In this document: in pieces, positions 17,132-26,223 of the stretch
Position numbering within the stretch: position 1 is the stretch's first letter
Layout of the letters: every line of letters begins with the position of its first letter
NCBI RefSeq assembly: GCF_014851765.1
Contig: NZ_JACVAI010000003.1
Coordinates: 62,001-126,000 of the forward strand
Origin: Pseudomonas sp. PDM04
GTDB taxonomy: Bacteria > Pseudomonadota > Gammaproteobacteria > Pseudomonadales > Pseudomonadaceae
Length of the DNA stretch: 64,000 nt
Direction of reading: 5' to 3'
The notes under the pieces: generated by a model
What the model saw: only the letters and a program-made list of their open reading frames with translations
The model's database searches: none
Told to the model about the DNA's origin: nothing
Position numbers and translations under genes: made by a program

Positions 17132-18814
17132 ATGTTGCAGACTCGCGTTATCCCCCCAGCCGAAGGCGCTTACCAGTACCCATTGCTGATCAAACGGCTG
17201 CTGATGTCCGGGGCTCGCTACGAGAAAACCCGTGAAATCATTTACCGCGATCAGTTGCGCTACAGCTATCCGACCCTGATCGAACGGGTCGCGCGACTGG
17301 CCAACGTACTGACGGAGGCTGGCGTCAAGGCCGGTGATACCGTGGCGGTGATGGACTGGGACAGCCATCGCTACCTGGAATGCATGTTCGCCATCCCGAT
17401 GATCGGCGCGGTGATCCACACCATCAACGTGCGCCTGTCGCCGGAACAGATCCTCTACACCATGAACCATGCCGAGGACCGCTTCGTGCTGGTCAACAGC
17501 GAGTTCGTGGGCCTTTACAAGGCGGTGGCCGGGCACCTGACCACGGTCGAGAAAACCCTGCTGCTGACCGACCTGCCGGAAAAGACTGCCGATTTGCCGA
17601 ACCTCATCGGCGAATACGAGCAGTTGCTGGCGGCCGCGAGCACCCGGTACGACTTCCAGGACTTCGACGAGAATTCGGTCGCGACCACGTTCTACACCAC
17701 CGGCACCACCGGCAATCCCAAGGGCGTGTATTTCACCCACCGGCAACTGGTGCTGCACACCATGGGCGTCTCGACCATCATGGGCGCCATCGACAGCGTA
17801 CGGCTGTTGGGGACCAACGATGTGTACATGCCGATCACCCCGATGTTCCATGTGCATGCCTGGGGTTTGCCGTATGTCGCGACGATGCTCGGCCTCAAGC
17901 AGGTGTACCCGGGGCGCTACGACCCGGAATACCTGGTGGAGCTGTGGCGCAAGGAAAAGGTCACCTTTTCCCACTGCGTGCCGACCATCCTGCAAATGCT
18001 CCTCAACGCCAAGGCGGCGCAAGGCACGGATTTCGCTGGCTGGAAAATCGTCATTGGTGGCAGTGCGTTGAATCGCACGCTGTACGAAGCGGCCAAGGCC
18101 AGGGGCATTCAACTGACTGCCGCCTACGGCATGTCGGAAACCGGGCCGCTGGTGTCGTGCGCGCACCTCAACGACGAGTTGATGGCGGGCACCGAAGACG
18201 AACGCACCACCTATCGCATCAAGGCCGGGGTGCCCGGACCACTGGTGGAAGCGGCGATCGTCGACTGCGTCGGCAACTTCCTGCCCGCCGACGGAGAGAC
18301 CCAGGGCGAGTTGGTGCTGCGCGCGCCGTGGCTCACCGAAGGTTATTTCAACGAGCCGCAGAAGGGCGCCGAGCTCTGGGCCGGCGGCTGGCTGCACACC
18401 GGTGATGTGGCGACGCTGGACAGCATGGGGGTGATCGACATCCGCGACCGGATCAAGGACGTGATCAAGACCGGCGGCGAGTGGATCTCGTCCCTGGACC
18501 TCGAAGACCTGATCAGCCGTCACGCAGCGGTACGCGAAGTAGCAGTGGTGGGCATCGCCGATCCACAGTGGGGCGAGCGTCCGTTTGCCTTGCTGGTGAT
18601 CCGCGAGGGCCATGTAATCGGGGCCCGGGAACTCAAGGAACACCTCAAGCCATTTGTCGAGCTGGGGCACCTGAGCAAGTGGGCGATCCCGAGCCAGATC
18701 GCCCTTGTTACGGAAATTCCCAAGACCAGCGTCGGCAAGCTCGACAAGAAGCGCATCCGCCTCGACATCACCGAATGGCAGGCCAACAACAGCACCTTCC
18801 TTTCGACGCTTTAA
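17132..18814 (+). CDS. AlkK-type medium-chain fatty acyl-CoA ligase
   Basis: 560-residue adenylate-forming enzyme that would activate fatty acids with ATP and CoA. The start is the ATG at 17132 after GGGATTCTT (MLQTRVIPPAEGAYQY). AMP-binding motif TTFYTTGTTGNPKGVYFTH is near residue 190, the A5-like core AAYGMSETGPLVS near 330, and the C-terminal Lys motif IPKTSVGKLDKKRI near 535. Overall it resembles AlkK and the P. putida PP_0763 product, a medium-chain acyl-CoA synthetase. It stands ahead of the DUF1302/DUF1329/LuxR genes, as in that species as far as I recall. Confidence 0.88.
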   Translation: MLQTRVIPPAEGAYQYPLLIKRLLMSGARYEKTREIIYRDQLRYSYPTLIERVARLANVLTEAGVKAGDTVAVMDWDSHRYLECMFAIPMIGAVIHTINVRLSPEQILYTMNHAEDRFVLVNSEFVGLYKAVAGHLTTVEKTLLLTDLPEKTADLPNLIGEYEQLLAAASTRYDFQDFDENSVATTFYTTGTTGNPKGVYFTHRQLVLHTMGVSTIMGAIDSVRLLGTNDVYMPITPMFHVHAWGLPYVATMLGLKQVYPGRYDPEYLVELWRKEKVTFSHCVPTILQMLLNAKAAQGTDFAGWKIVIGGSALNRTLYEAAKARGIQLTAAYGMSETGPLVSCAHLNDELMAGTEDERTTYRIKAGVPGPLVEAAIVDCVGNFLPADGETQGELVLRAPWLTEGYFNEPQKGAELWAGGWLHTGDVATLDSMGVIDIRDRIKDVIKTGGEWISSLDLEDLISRHAAVREVAVVGIADPQWGERPFALLVIREGHVIGARELKEHLKPFVELGHLSKWAIPSQIALVTEIPKTSVGKLDKKRIRLDITEWQANNSTFLSTL

Positions 18815-19152
18815 GCCTTCCCCGGCGTGCCTGAAAAGGCACGCCAGCCCCACCAAGCAAGCGCTTGGCTTGTCATTTCCGGATTTTCAGCCATCCTTCC
18901 CCTGCCGACGGGCGTCGGTCTGGCGAAAGGACTGTTCCAGAGTGGCTGGCCGCTGCAAATCACACTTTAGAGGGATCAAGCAGTACTACCTGCTGGCTAT
19001 AGTCCGCTCAAGGATTTTTAAGAACGGGGCACACGCACAACACGGGGCGATGCAACTTTGGAGTGACGTCGGGAGGCCTCTGGCACCCGGTCAACCACGG
19101 CGTTTTTAAAAGTACTCACTGCCATAACAATAATGCACATGGAGTAGCGTCG
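18815..19152. other. Intergenic region upstream of the DUF1302 gene
   Basis: Directly after the ligase stop, GGCGTGCC-TGAAAA-GGCACGCC (18824-18845) forms a perfect 8-bp hairpin without T-run. The palindrome CAAGCGCTTG lies at 18858-18867 inside a longer imperfect one (AAGC-AAGCGCTT-GGCTT), a possible operator. A TATAGT box near 18998 could be a -10 element without a clear -35. A CA motif sits close to the next ribosome site. No gene is apparent. Confidence 0.55.
19126..19133 (+). promoter_or_regulatory. Hfq/Crc CA motif ahead of the DUF1302 gene
   Basis: AACAATAA fits the AAnAAnAA consensus bound by Hfq/Crc on Pseudomonas mRNAs. It lies about 20 bases before the ATG at 19153, just upstream of the GGAG ribosome site, where binding would block translation. 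A motif this short can occur by chance; the second copy on the next gene strengthens it. Confidence 0.55.
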
Positions 19153-21099
19153 ATGACATCAGCAAACCAGTTCTGGCGCCGGGCGAAACTGCCTCTGGCT
19201 GTCAGTCTTGCCTCCACGCTCGCCGGGCCCGCATTCGGCGTCAGTTTCAACATTGGTGAAATCGAAGGTCAGTTCGACTCATCCCTGTCGATTGGCGCTA
19301 GCTGGTCGACCGAGAGCGCCAACAAGAACCTCATCGGCGTCAACAACGGTGGTCGCGGCCTGTCGCAGACTTCCGATGACGGCCACCTGAACTTCAAGAG
19401 CGGGGACACCTTCTCGAAGATCTTCAAGGGTATCCATGACCTTGAGTTGAAATACGGCGACACCGGTGTCTTCGTCCGTGGCAAATACTGGTATGACTTC
19501 GAACTCAAGGACGAAAGCCGTCCGTTCAAGGACATCAGCGACAGCAACCGCAAGGAAGGCGCCAAGTCCGCCGGCGGCCAGATCCTCGACGCCTTCGTCT
19601 ACCACAACTACGCGATCGCCGATCAGCCGGGTTCCGTGCGTCTGGGCAAGCAAGTGGTCAGTTGGGGTGAAAGTACCTTCATCGGCGGCGGCATCAACTC
19701 GATCAACCCGATCGACGTGTCCGCGTTCCGTCGTCCGGGTGCCGAGATCAAGGAAGGCCTGATTCCGGTCAACATGTTCTATGTGTCCCAGAGCCTGACC
19801 GAAAACCTGTCGACCGAAGCGTTCTATCAGATCGAATGGGACCAGACCGTCGCCGACAACTGCGGCACGTTCTTCTCGCAACCGGACGTGATCGCCGATG
19901 GCTGCGACAACAACCTGGCCGTTCTGCGTACGCGTAACGGCCTCAACAGCTCGCTGGCCGCCGCAGGCCTGCCAGCCGGGCTGCGTAACGCCGCCATCAA
20001 CACCCTGGCGGCCCGTGGCGTGAGATGGGGCGACCCGGATGAAGGTGCCATCGTGCGTCGCGGCCCCGACCGCGACGCCCGCGACAGCGGCCAGTTCGGC
20101 GTGTCCTTCAAGTACATGTTCGAACCGCTGGACACCGAGTTCGGTGCCTATTTCATGAACTACCACAGCCGTGCGCCGATCTTCAGCGGCAAAGGGGCTC
20201 CGCTGAGCGCGTACAGCGGCACGGCGCTGGGTGGCGCGCTGATCGGTGCAGGTATTCCAGGCGCTATCGTGGGCGGTCCGACCGGGCTGGCTGCACAGCT
20301 GCTGCCGTTGCAAGTGGCGGGCAACTCCAGCTACTTCGTCGAGTACCCGGAGGACATTCGCCTGTATGGCTTGAGCTTCTCCACCACGTTGCCTACCGGT
20401 ACCGCGTGGAGCGGTGAGTTCAGCTACCGTCCGAATGCACCGGTGCAGCTCAACACCACCGACATTCTGTATTCCGGCCTGACGCCGCTGGATCCACGGG
20501 TGTCCGTGCTGCAAGGTCAGCCAGGGCAGGATCAACACGGCTATCGCCGCAAGGAAGTGTCGCAACTGCAGACCACCTTCACCCACTTCTTCGATCAGGT
20601 GATGGGCGCCGAGCGTCTGACCCTGGTGGGCGAGGTCGGCTGGACGCACGTGGGTGGCCTGGAAAGCACCTCCAAGGCACGTTACGGTCGTGATCCGAGC
20701 TACGGCCCCGGCCCGCTGCCTGGTGGTCAGTGCCAGGCGTTGAACGCCAATACCCTGGCGGGCGGAGCGCTAAACAACGTCAGCCGCTACTGCGAAAACG
20801 ATGGCTTTACCACGACCGATTCCTGGGGCTACCGCGCTCGCGCCATCTGGGAATACAACGACGTGTTCGCCGGCGTGAACCTCAAGCCGAACATCGCCTG
20901 GTCCCATGACGTCGACGGTTACTCGCCGGGTCCTGGCGGCAACTTCGAGGAAGGTCGCAAGGCGGTCAGCCTGGGTCTGGATGCCGAGTACCAGAACACC
21001 TACACCGCGTCGTTGGCCTACACCAACTTCTTCGACGGCAAGTACACCACCGTGGACGATCGCGACTTCGTTGCGCTCAGCTTCGGCGTGAACTTCTAA
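19153..21099 (+). CDS. DUF1302 outer-membrane protein
   Basis: 648 residues from the ATG at 19153 with GGAG 9 bases before. MTSANQFWRRAKLPLAVSLA starts a signal peptide ending near AGPAFG. The mature part (VSFNIGEIEGQFDSSLSIGAS) is built of alternating strands and ends VALSFGVNF, with a terminal Phe as in outer-membrane beta-barrels. DUF1302 proteins commonly pair with DUF1329 partners and are linked to metabolism of hydrophobic or alcohol/ester substrates in Pseudomonas. Biochemical role not established. Confidence 0.88.
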   Translation: MTSANQFWRRAKLPLAVSLASTLAGPAFGVSFNIGEIEGQFDSSLSIGASWSTESANKNLIGVNNGGRGLSQTSDDGHLNFKSGDTFSKIFKGIHDLELKYGDTGVFVRGKYWYDFELKDESRPFKDISDSNRKEGAKSAGGQILDAFVYHNYAIADQPGSVRLGKQVVSWGESTFIGGGINSINPIDVSAFRRPGAEIKEGLIPVNMFYVSQSLTENLSTEAFYQIEWDQTVADNCGTFFSQPDVIADGCDNNLAVLRTRNGLNSSLAAAGLPAGLRNAAINTLAARGVRWGDPDEGAIVRRGPDRDARDSGQFGVSFKYMFEPLDTEFGAYFMNYHSRAPIFSGKGAPLSAYSGTALGGALIGAGIPGAIVGGPTGLAAQLLPLQVAGNSSYFVEYPEDIRLYGLSFSTTLPTGTAWSGEFSYRPNAPVQLNTTDILYSGLTPLDPRVSVLQGQPGQDQHGYRRKEVSQLQTTFTHFFDQVMGAERLTLVGEVGWTHVGGLESTSKARYGRDPSYGPGPLPGGQCQALNANTLAGGALNNVSRYCENDGFTTTDSWGYRARAIWEYNDVFAGVNLKPNIAWSHDVDGYSPGPGGNFEEGRKAVSLGLDAEYQNTYTASLAYTNFFDGKYTTVDDRDFVALSFGVNF

Positions 21100-21127
21100 G
21101 CACTGCATTTTCAGGACGAACACACTT

Positions 21128-22492
21128 ATGAAAACAACAAAGAGTCTGTTCCACGTTGGTGTTCTGGGGCTAACGCTGCTGGCCACCAGTGTGATGGCTG
21201 CGGTCCCCGCAGCCGAAGCGGACAAGCTGGGCAAAAGCCTGACGCCGATGGGCGCCGAGATGGCGGGCAATGCCGACGGTTCGATCCCGGCCTGGAAACC
21301 GATGGCGAAAAACGCCGGCACCGTCGACAGCAAAGGCTTCCTGTCCAACCCGTACGCCAGTGAACAACCGCTGTTCACCATCACCGCGCAGAACGTCGAC
21401 CAGTACAAGGACAAGCTTGCACCGGGCCAGTACGCGATGTTCAAGCGCTACCCGGAAACCTTCAAGATGCCGGTCTACACGTCCCATCGCGGTGCCACCG
21501 TGCCCGATGACGTGTTTGCCGCCATCAAGAAAAACGCCACCAACACCACGCTGGTCGGCGGCGGCAACGGTCTGGAAAATTTCGAAACCGCCGTGCCGTT
21601 CCCGATTCCAAAAAGCGGCGTCGAGGTGATCTGGAACCACATCACCCGTTATCGCGGCGGCAGCGTGACCCGTCTGGTGACCCAGGCCACACCGCAGCCG
21701 AACGGTTCGTACAGCCTGGTGTACTTCCAGGACCAGTTCGTGTTCCGCGACAAGATGAAGGACTACGATCCGGCGAACCCGGGCAACATCCTGTTCTACT
21801 TCAAGCAGAAAGTGACCGCGCCGTCGCGTCTGGCCGGTGGTGTGCTGCTGGTGCACGAAACCCTCGACCAGGTGAAGGAACCCCGTGCCGCATGGGTCTA
21901 CAACGCCGGCCAGCGTCGTGTACGCCGGGCACCGCAAGTGTCCTATGACGGCCCGGGTACCGCAGCCGACGGCCTGCGTACCTCCGACAACCTGGACATG
22001 TACAACGGTGCGCCGGATCGCTACGACTGGAAACTCGAAGGCAAGAAAGAGATGTACATCGCTTCCGACAGCTACAAGCTCGACGATCCGAAGCTGAAGT
22101 ACTCCGACATCATCAAGGCCGGTCACATCAATCAGGACCTGGCTCGCTACGAGCTGCGCCGGGTCTGGCATGTGGTCGCCACCTTGAAGGATGGCCAGCG
22201 CCACATCTACGCCAAGCGTGACTTCTACATCGACGAAGACACCTGGCAAGCGGCGGTGATCGACCACTACGACGGCCGCGGCCAACTGTGGCGCGTTGCC
22301 GAAGCGCACGCCGAGAACTACTACGACAAGCAAGTGCCGTGGTACGCCCTGGAAACCCTGTACGACCTGCAATCGGGCCGTTACCTGGCACTGGGCATGA
22401 AAAACGAAGAGAAGCAGGCGTATGACTTTGGCTTCACCGCCACCACCAGCGACTTCACCCCGGCGGCATTGCGCCAGGATGGGGTCCGTTAA
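21128..22492 (+). CDS. DUF1329 exported protein
   Basis: 454 residues, 28 bases after the DUF1302 gene. The signal peptide MKTTKSLFHVGVLGLTLLAT ends near VMA-AVP. The mature domain has the LolB/lipoprotein-sorting-like fold suggested for DUF1329; conserved runs include PMGAEMAGNADGSIPAWKP and ELRRVWHVVATLKDGQRH. With its outer-membrane partner it may handle a lipophilic substrate in the periplasm. Codons 2-4 contain a perfect Hfq/Crc CA motif. A strong terminator closes the unit. Confidence 0.88.
   Translation: MKTTKSLFHVGVLGLTLLATSVMAAVPAAEADKLGKSLTPMGAEMAGNADGSIPAWKPMAKNAGTVDSKGFLSNPYASEQPLFTITAQNVDQYKDKLAPGQYAMFKRYPETFKMPVYTSHRGATVPDDVFAAIKKNATNTTLVGGGNGLENFETAVPFPIPKSGVEVIWNHITRYRGGSVTRLVTQATPQPNGSYSLVYFQDQFVFRDKMKDYDPANPGNILFYFKQKVTAPSRLAGGVLLVHETLDQVKEPRAAWVYNAGQRRVRRAPQVSYDGPGTAADGLRTSDNLDMYNGAPDRYDWKLEGKKEMYIASDSYKLDDPKLKYSDIIKAGHINQDLARYELRRVWHVVATLKDGQRHIYAKRDFYIDEDTWQAAVIDHYDGRGQLWRVAEAHAENYYDKQVPWYALETLYDLQSGRYLALGMKNEEKQAYDFGFTATTSDFTPAALRQDGVR
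21133..21140 (+). promoter_or_regulatory. Hfq/Crc CA motif inside the DUF1329 start
   Basis: AACAACAA, a perfect AAnAAnAA motif, covers codons 2-4 right after the start ATG at 21128. Binding of Hfq/Crc here would block initiation, implying catabolite repression of this gene. Confidence 0.6.
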
Positions 22493-22521
22493 CCGCAACT
22501 GAAGAGGCCGCATCCTCGAAA

Positions 22522-22553
22522 AAAAGCCCCGACCGGTTCGGGGCTTTTTTTTT
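22522..22553 (+). terminator. Intrinsic terminator after the DUF1329 gene
   Basis: AGCCCCGA-CCGGT-TCGGGGCT stem (22525-22545) with an A-run before and nine T after. Confidence 0.95.
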
Positions 22554-22665
22554 GTTCGTGACTTTTTGTAGCCATTTGTAGCAATAACCTTCATTACCTC
22601 CGCATTTACCGCTAGTCTGCAAAAATCTGCAACGCCGCCACCCGCAATTCAAACAAGAGCCGGCC

Positions 22666-25398
22666 ATGACTGATCTGTCCCCCATCCCGGGCCCTGCCAG
22701 CGTTTCCGTCGCGACATTGGACGGGCGTTTTTTTCGCCCGCCGTTGCCCGACGGTTACGTTCTGCGGCCGCGTTTATGCGAGCGTTTAAGCGCCGGGCTC
22801 GGTGGCAGGCTGTTGCTGGTCAGTGCACCGGCGGGGTTTGGCAAGAGTTCGCTGGCCGTGGAGTTCTGCCAGGGCTTGCCCGATCACTGGCAAAGCCTGT
22901 GGCTGGGCCTGAGCCCGCGGGACAACGACCCGGGCCGGTTTCTCGAGCGGTTGCTCGAAGGCCTTCAGGACTTTTTTCCACAACTGGGCCGTCAGTCGCT
23001 CGGCCTGTTGAAAATGCGCCAACGGCATCAGCCGTTCGCATTCGAGGAATGGCTCGATGGCCTGCTCGACGAGCTGGCCGTGCATCTGTTGCCGACGGCA
23101 CCGCTGCTGCTGGTCCTCGACGACTACCATCTGGCCCAGGGCCCGGTGCTCGATCGCTGCCTGCAATTCTTCCTCAATCATCTTCCCGACGGCCTGCTGG
23201 TGATGGTCACCAGTCGTCAGCGCCCGGACTGGCACCTGGCGCGCCTGCGGTTGTCCCGCCAGTTGCTTGAGTTGCATGAACAGGATCTGCGCCTGACCCA
23301 CGAAGAGGCCTCGACCCTGCTCGACCGGCACAGCACCTCCCTGCGCGGCGAAGCGCTGGAGAACCTGATCCAGCGCAGTGAAGGCTGGGTGGCCGGCCTG
23401 CGCTTCTGGTTGCTGGCGGCGTCCGAGGCCGGATCCGAAGGCCCGCTACCCCAGTCATTGAACGGCGGGGAAGGGCTGATTCGCGATTACCTGCTGGAAG
23501 AGGTCATCGATTGCCTGCCCGCCGACGTGCAGGCATTCCTGTATGACACGGCGCCCCAGGAGCGTTTTTGCAGCGAGCTGTGCGACGCCATCCGCGAAGC
23601 CCATGACAGCGCCGAGATCCTGCGGTTTCTGCTCGCGCATCAAGTGTTCCTGGTGCCGTTGGACGAGCACGGTCACTGGTACCGTTATCACCATCTGTTT
23701 TCCGATCTGCTGCGCACCCGGCCGACCCGCCAGGCAATGGTACCGGCCGCCAGCCTGCACCTGCGCGCCTGTCGCTGGTTCAACGCCCAGGGGCTGCTCG
23801 ACGAGGCGGTGGAACAGGCGTTGCGCGCCGGGCATCTGGATGTCGCCGCCAACCTGGTGCAGAACCTTTCCGAAGAACAATTGCTGGCCGAACAGAACGT
23901 CGGCATGTTGCTGCGCTGGAAAATGGACTTGCCCGACAGCCTGCTGATCAGCACGCCACGTTTGATCGTGCTCTACAGCTGGGCGCTGGGGCTGGCCTGT
24001 CAGTTGGATGCGGCCGAGGAGCTGGCCAGTCACCTGAGCCGCTTCCTCCCGGCGCCATCGGCCACTGCGCAGAAATCCATGCTGGCGCAGTGGCTGGCCT
24101 TGAGCGGCATCATTGCCCGGGGGCGCGGCAATCGGAGCTTGACCCTGCTCTATTGCACCGAAGCCCTGGAGAGCCTCCCGGCCAAGCGTTATGGCCAGCG
24201 CCTGATGTGCCTCTCGACCCTGTCCAATCTGGCGATTGCCGACAGCGACCTGTGGCGTGCCCGTGGCCTGAACCGCGAGTCGCTGGAGCTGGCGCAACGC
24301 GTCGGCAACCCGCTGTTCGAAGCCCTGGCCCATTACGACCGCGCCCGTGTATTGCAGGCGCGTGGGGAAATCCTGCGTTCGCTGGATGAAGTCCGCCAGG
24401 GGCTGCAACGCCTGCAGGGCCTGTCGCCGCAGCGGCTCTACGCGGTGCGCGCGCGATTGACGCTGTACGAGGGGTTTCTGCTGGCGCTGCGCCTGCAACC
24501 GCAGGCTGCGCGCCAGCGCTTGCAGGCAGGCTTGAGCGAAGCCCGCGCCTGTCGCGACATCAGCGTACTGATCGGCCATTGCGTGATCGCCAGGCTCGAA
24601 GGCAGCAGCGGCGAATTCGCCAGGGCGTTCGCCGAACTCGCCGAAGCCGAACGGTTGATGCACATCTGGGACGTGCCGCCGATCTATTACCTGGCGATGA
24701 TCACCCTGGTCAAATGCGAGCTCTGGCTGGCCCAGGGGCGTACCGACCTGGCGGAAGCCTGGCTGGCGCGCCTGGGGCAGACCTACAACGGCGAGCAACC
24801 GGCCGCGCCGCCGGAGTTTCATCCGCAACTGCCGTTGCATATCGAGTTGCAGCAGGCCCTGCTCGATGCCATCCAGGGCCAGCCAATGCTTGCCGAGGGA
24901 CGTTTGAAGGCCTTGCTCGAGCGCGGCCAGCAAACCGGCCATCAACTGCTCAGTACCATGGCCCTGACGCAACAGGTCGAATTGCTGCTGGATAACGGCC
25001 GTGAACCGCAGGCGCGACAGGTTTTCGCCCAGGCGCTGGAGACGGCGAACGGCGGAGCCCTGCAGCCTTTCGACAACTTGTTGAAAAAGCACCCTGACTG
25101 GCTGCGCGAACAACTGCAGCACGGTGCGGCCGCGCCGGTTTCGCAGAGCCTATCGGACCGGCTCCCCGTCGTCGCTGCCCGGGTTCCCCTCGAGCCCGCC
25201 TGCGAACAGCTCAGTTCCCGTGAACTGGCGGTGCTGAAACTCATCGCTCAAGGTTGCTCGAACCAGGAAATCAGCGACCAGTTGTTCATTTCCCTGCACA
25301 CGGTGAAGACCCACGCCAGCCACATCAACAGCAAACTCGGGGTCGAGCGGCGCACCCAGGCGGTGGCGCGGGCGAAGGCGCTGGGTGTGTTGGGCTGA
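22666..25398 (+). CDS. MalT-like LuxR-family transcriptional activator
   Basis: 910 residues. N-terminal ATPase with Walker A APAGFGKSSLA near residue 50 and Walker B LLLVLDDYHL near 148, then a long helical TPR-like sensor region and a C-terminal LuxR HTH (residues 845-905) with LSSRELAVLKLIAQGCSNQE and HTVKTHASHINSKLGVE. This is the STAND/LAL layout of MalT, activated by a small inducer. It follows the DUF1302/DUF1329 genes, the likely targets, as with the P. putida PP_0767 regulator. The inducer is unknown. Confidence 0.92.
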   Translation: MTDLSPIPGPASVSVATLDGRFFRPPLPDGYVLRPRLCERLSAGLGGRLLLVSAPAGFGKSSLAVEFCQGLPDHWQSLWLGLSPRDNDPGRFLERLLEGLQDFFPQLGRQSLGLLKMRQRHQPFAFEEWLDGLLDELAVHLLPTAPLLLVLDDYHLAQGPVLDRCLQFFLNHLPDGLLVMVTSRQRPDWHLARLRLSRQLLELHEQDLRLTHEEASTLLDRHSTSLRGEALENLIQRSEGWVAGLRFWLLAASEAGSEGPLPQSLNGGEGLIRDYLLEEVIDCLPADVQAFLYDTAPQERFCSELCDAIREAHDSAEILRFLLAHQVFLVPLDEHGHWYRYHHLFSDLLRTRPTRQAMVPAASLHLRACRWFNAQGLLDEAVEQALRAGHLDVAANLVQNLSEEQLLAEQNVGMLLRWKMDLPDSLLISTPRLIVLYSWALGLACQLDAAEELASHLSRFLPAPSATAQKSMLAQWLALSGIIARGRGNRSLTLLYCTEALESLPAKRYGQRLMCLSTLSNLAIADSDLWRARGLNRESLELAQRVGNPLFEALAHYDRARVLQARGEILRSLDEVRQGLQRLQGLSPQRLYAVRARLTLYEGFLLALRLQPQAARQRLQAGLSEARACRDISVLIGHCVIARLEGSSGEFARAFAELAEAERLMHIWDVPPIYYLAMITLVKCELWLAQGRTDLAEAWLARLGQTYNGEQPAAPPEFHPQLPLHIELQQALLDAIQGQPMLAEGRLKALLERGQQTGHQLLSTMALTQQVELLLDNGREPQARQVFAQALETANGGALQPFDNLLKKHPDWLREQLQHGAAAPVSQSLSDRLPVVAARVPLEPACEQLSSRELAVLKLIAQGCSNQEISDQLFISLHTVKTHASHINSKLGVERRTQAVARAKALGVLG

Positions 25399-25486
25399 TA
25401 TCGCCAGTCGGTTCACCTTGTGTTCAAGGATGGGCAGCCAATGTGTGCGAAAATCCCTCATCCCCCGTTTATCGAGCAGGCTCCCG

Positions 25487-26128
25487 ATGTCGCAAAAATC
25501 GCCCCTCATCCGCGAAACCTTCCCCGTCGGCCCGTTGCAGTGCAACTGCACGATCATCGGTGATCCGGTCACGAAAAAGGCGGTGGTGGTCGACCCGGGT
25601 GGCAATCACGAATTGATTCTCGCCCGGCTCGACGCGCTGGGCCTGAAGGTGGTCAGCATCATTCACACCCACGCGCACCTCGATCATTTCCTGGCCTCCG
25701 GGCAGTTGAAGGAAAAGACCGGCGCGACCCTGCACTTGCACAAGGAAGACCAGTTCCTCTGGGACAACCTGGAAATGCAATGCCAGATGTTCGGGGTGCC
25801 TTATACCCCGGTGCCTTCCCCTGATCGCTGGCTGGCCGATGACGAGGAACTGGCCTGCGGCTGCGGCGTAGCGCTGCACACCCCGGGCCACACGCCGGGT
25901 TCCATGAGTTTCTGGTTTTCAGAGGCCAAGCTGCTGATTGCCGGAGACACACTGTTCCGTCGCGGAGTCGGGCGCACGGATTTGTGGGGGGGTGATCAGG
26001 CGACCATCGTGCGTTCGATCAAGCAGCGTTTGTATACCCTGGACGAGGACGCGACGGTGGTGACGGGCCACGGACCGGACACGCGCCTGGGCGATGAAAT
26101 GCGCGACAACCCTTTTGTGCGCGCTTGA
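25487..26128 (+). CDS. MBL-fold metallo-hydrolase (glyoxalase II-like, YcbL type)
   Basis: 213 residues from the ATG at 25487 (MSQKSPLIRETFPVGPLQCN). The metal motif HTHAHLDH lies near residue 60, then HTPGHTPGSMSFW and GDTLFRRGVGRTDLWGG, and a final His in VVTGHGPDT. This matches the short glyoxalase II-like YcbL family. It could hydrolyse S-lactoylglutathione or another thioester; no glutathione gene is near. An earlier in-frame start at 25385 overlaps the end of the regulator gene and is rejected. Confidence 0.88.
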   Translation: MSQKSPLIRETFPVGPLQCNCTIIGDPVTKKAVVVDPGGNHELILARLDALGLKVVSIIHTHAHLDHFLASGQLKEKTGATLHLHKEDQFLWDNLEMQCQMFGVPYTPVPSPDRWLADDEELACGCGVALHTPGHTPGSMSFWFSEAKLLIAGDTLFRRGVGRTDLWGGDQATIVRSIKQRLYTLDEDATVVTGHGPDTRLGDEMRDNPFVRA

Positions 26129-26223
26129 AGGTCGGCTACGGAATTTTCGGCGTCTGGCGTGATCCAAAGCGCGCAAAGGCCGATGTCCGTTGCACCACAG
26201 AATGCCAAGAGTAGGAGCTTTTC

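Noticed and set aside
17045..18856. 603-residue minus-strand frame
   Set aside because: It is antisense to the acyl-CoA ligase, whose motifs are complete, and has no recognisable domain.
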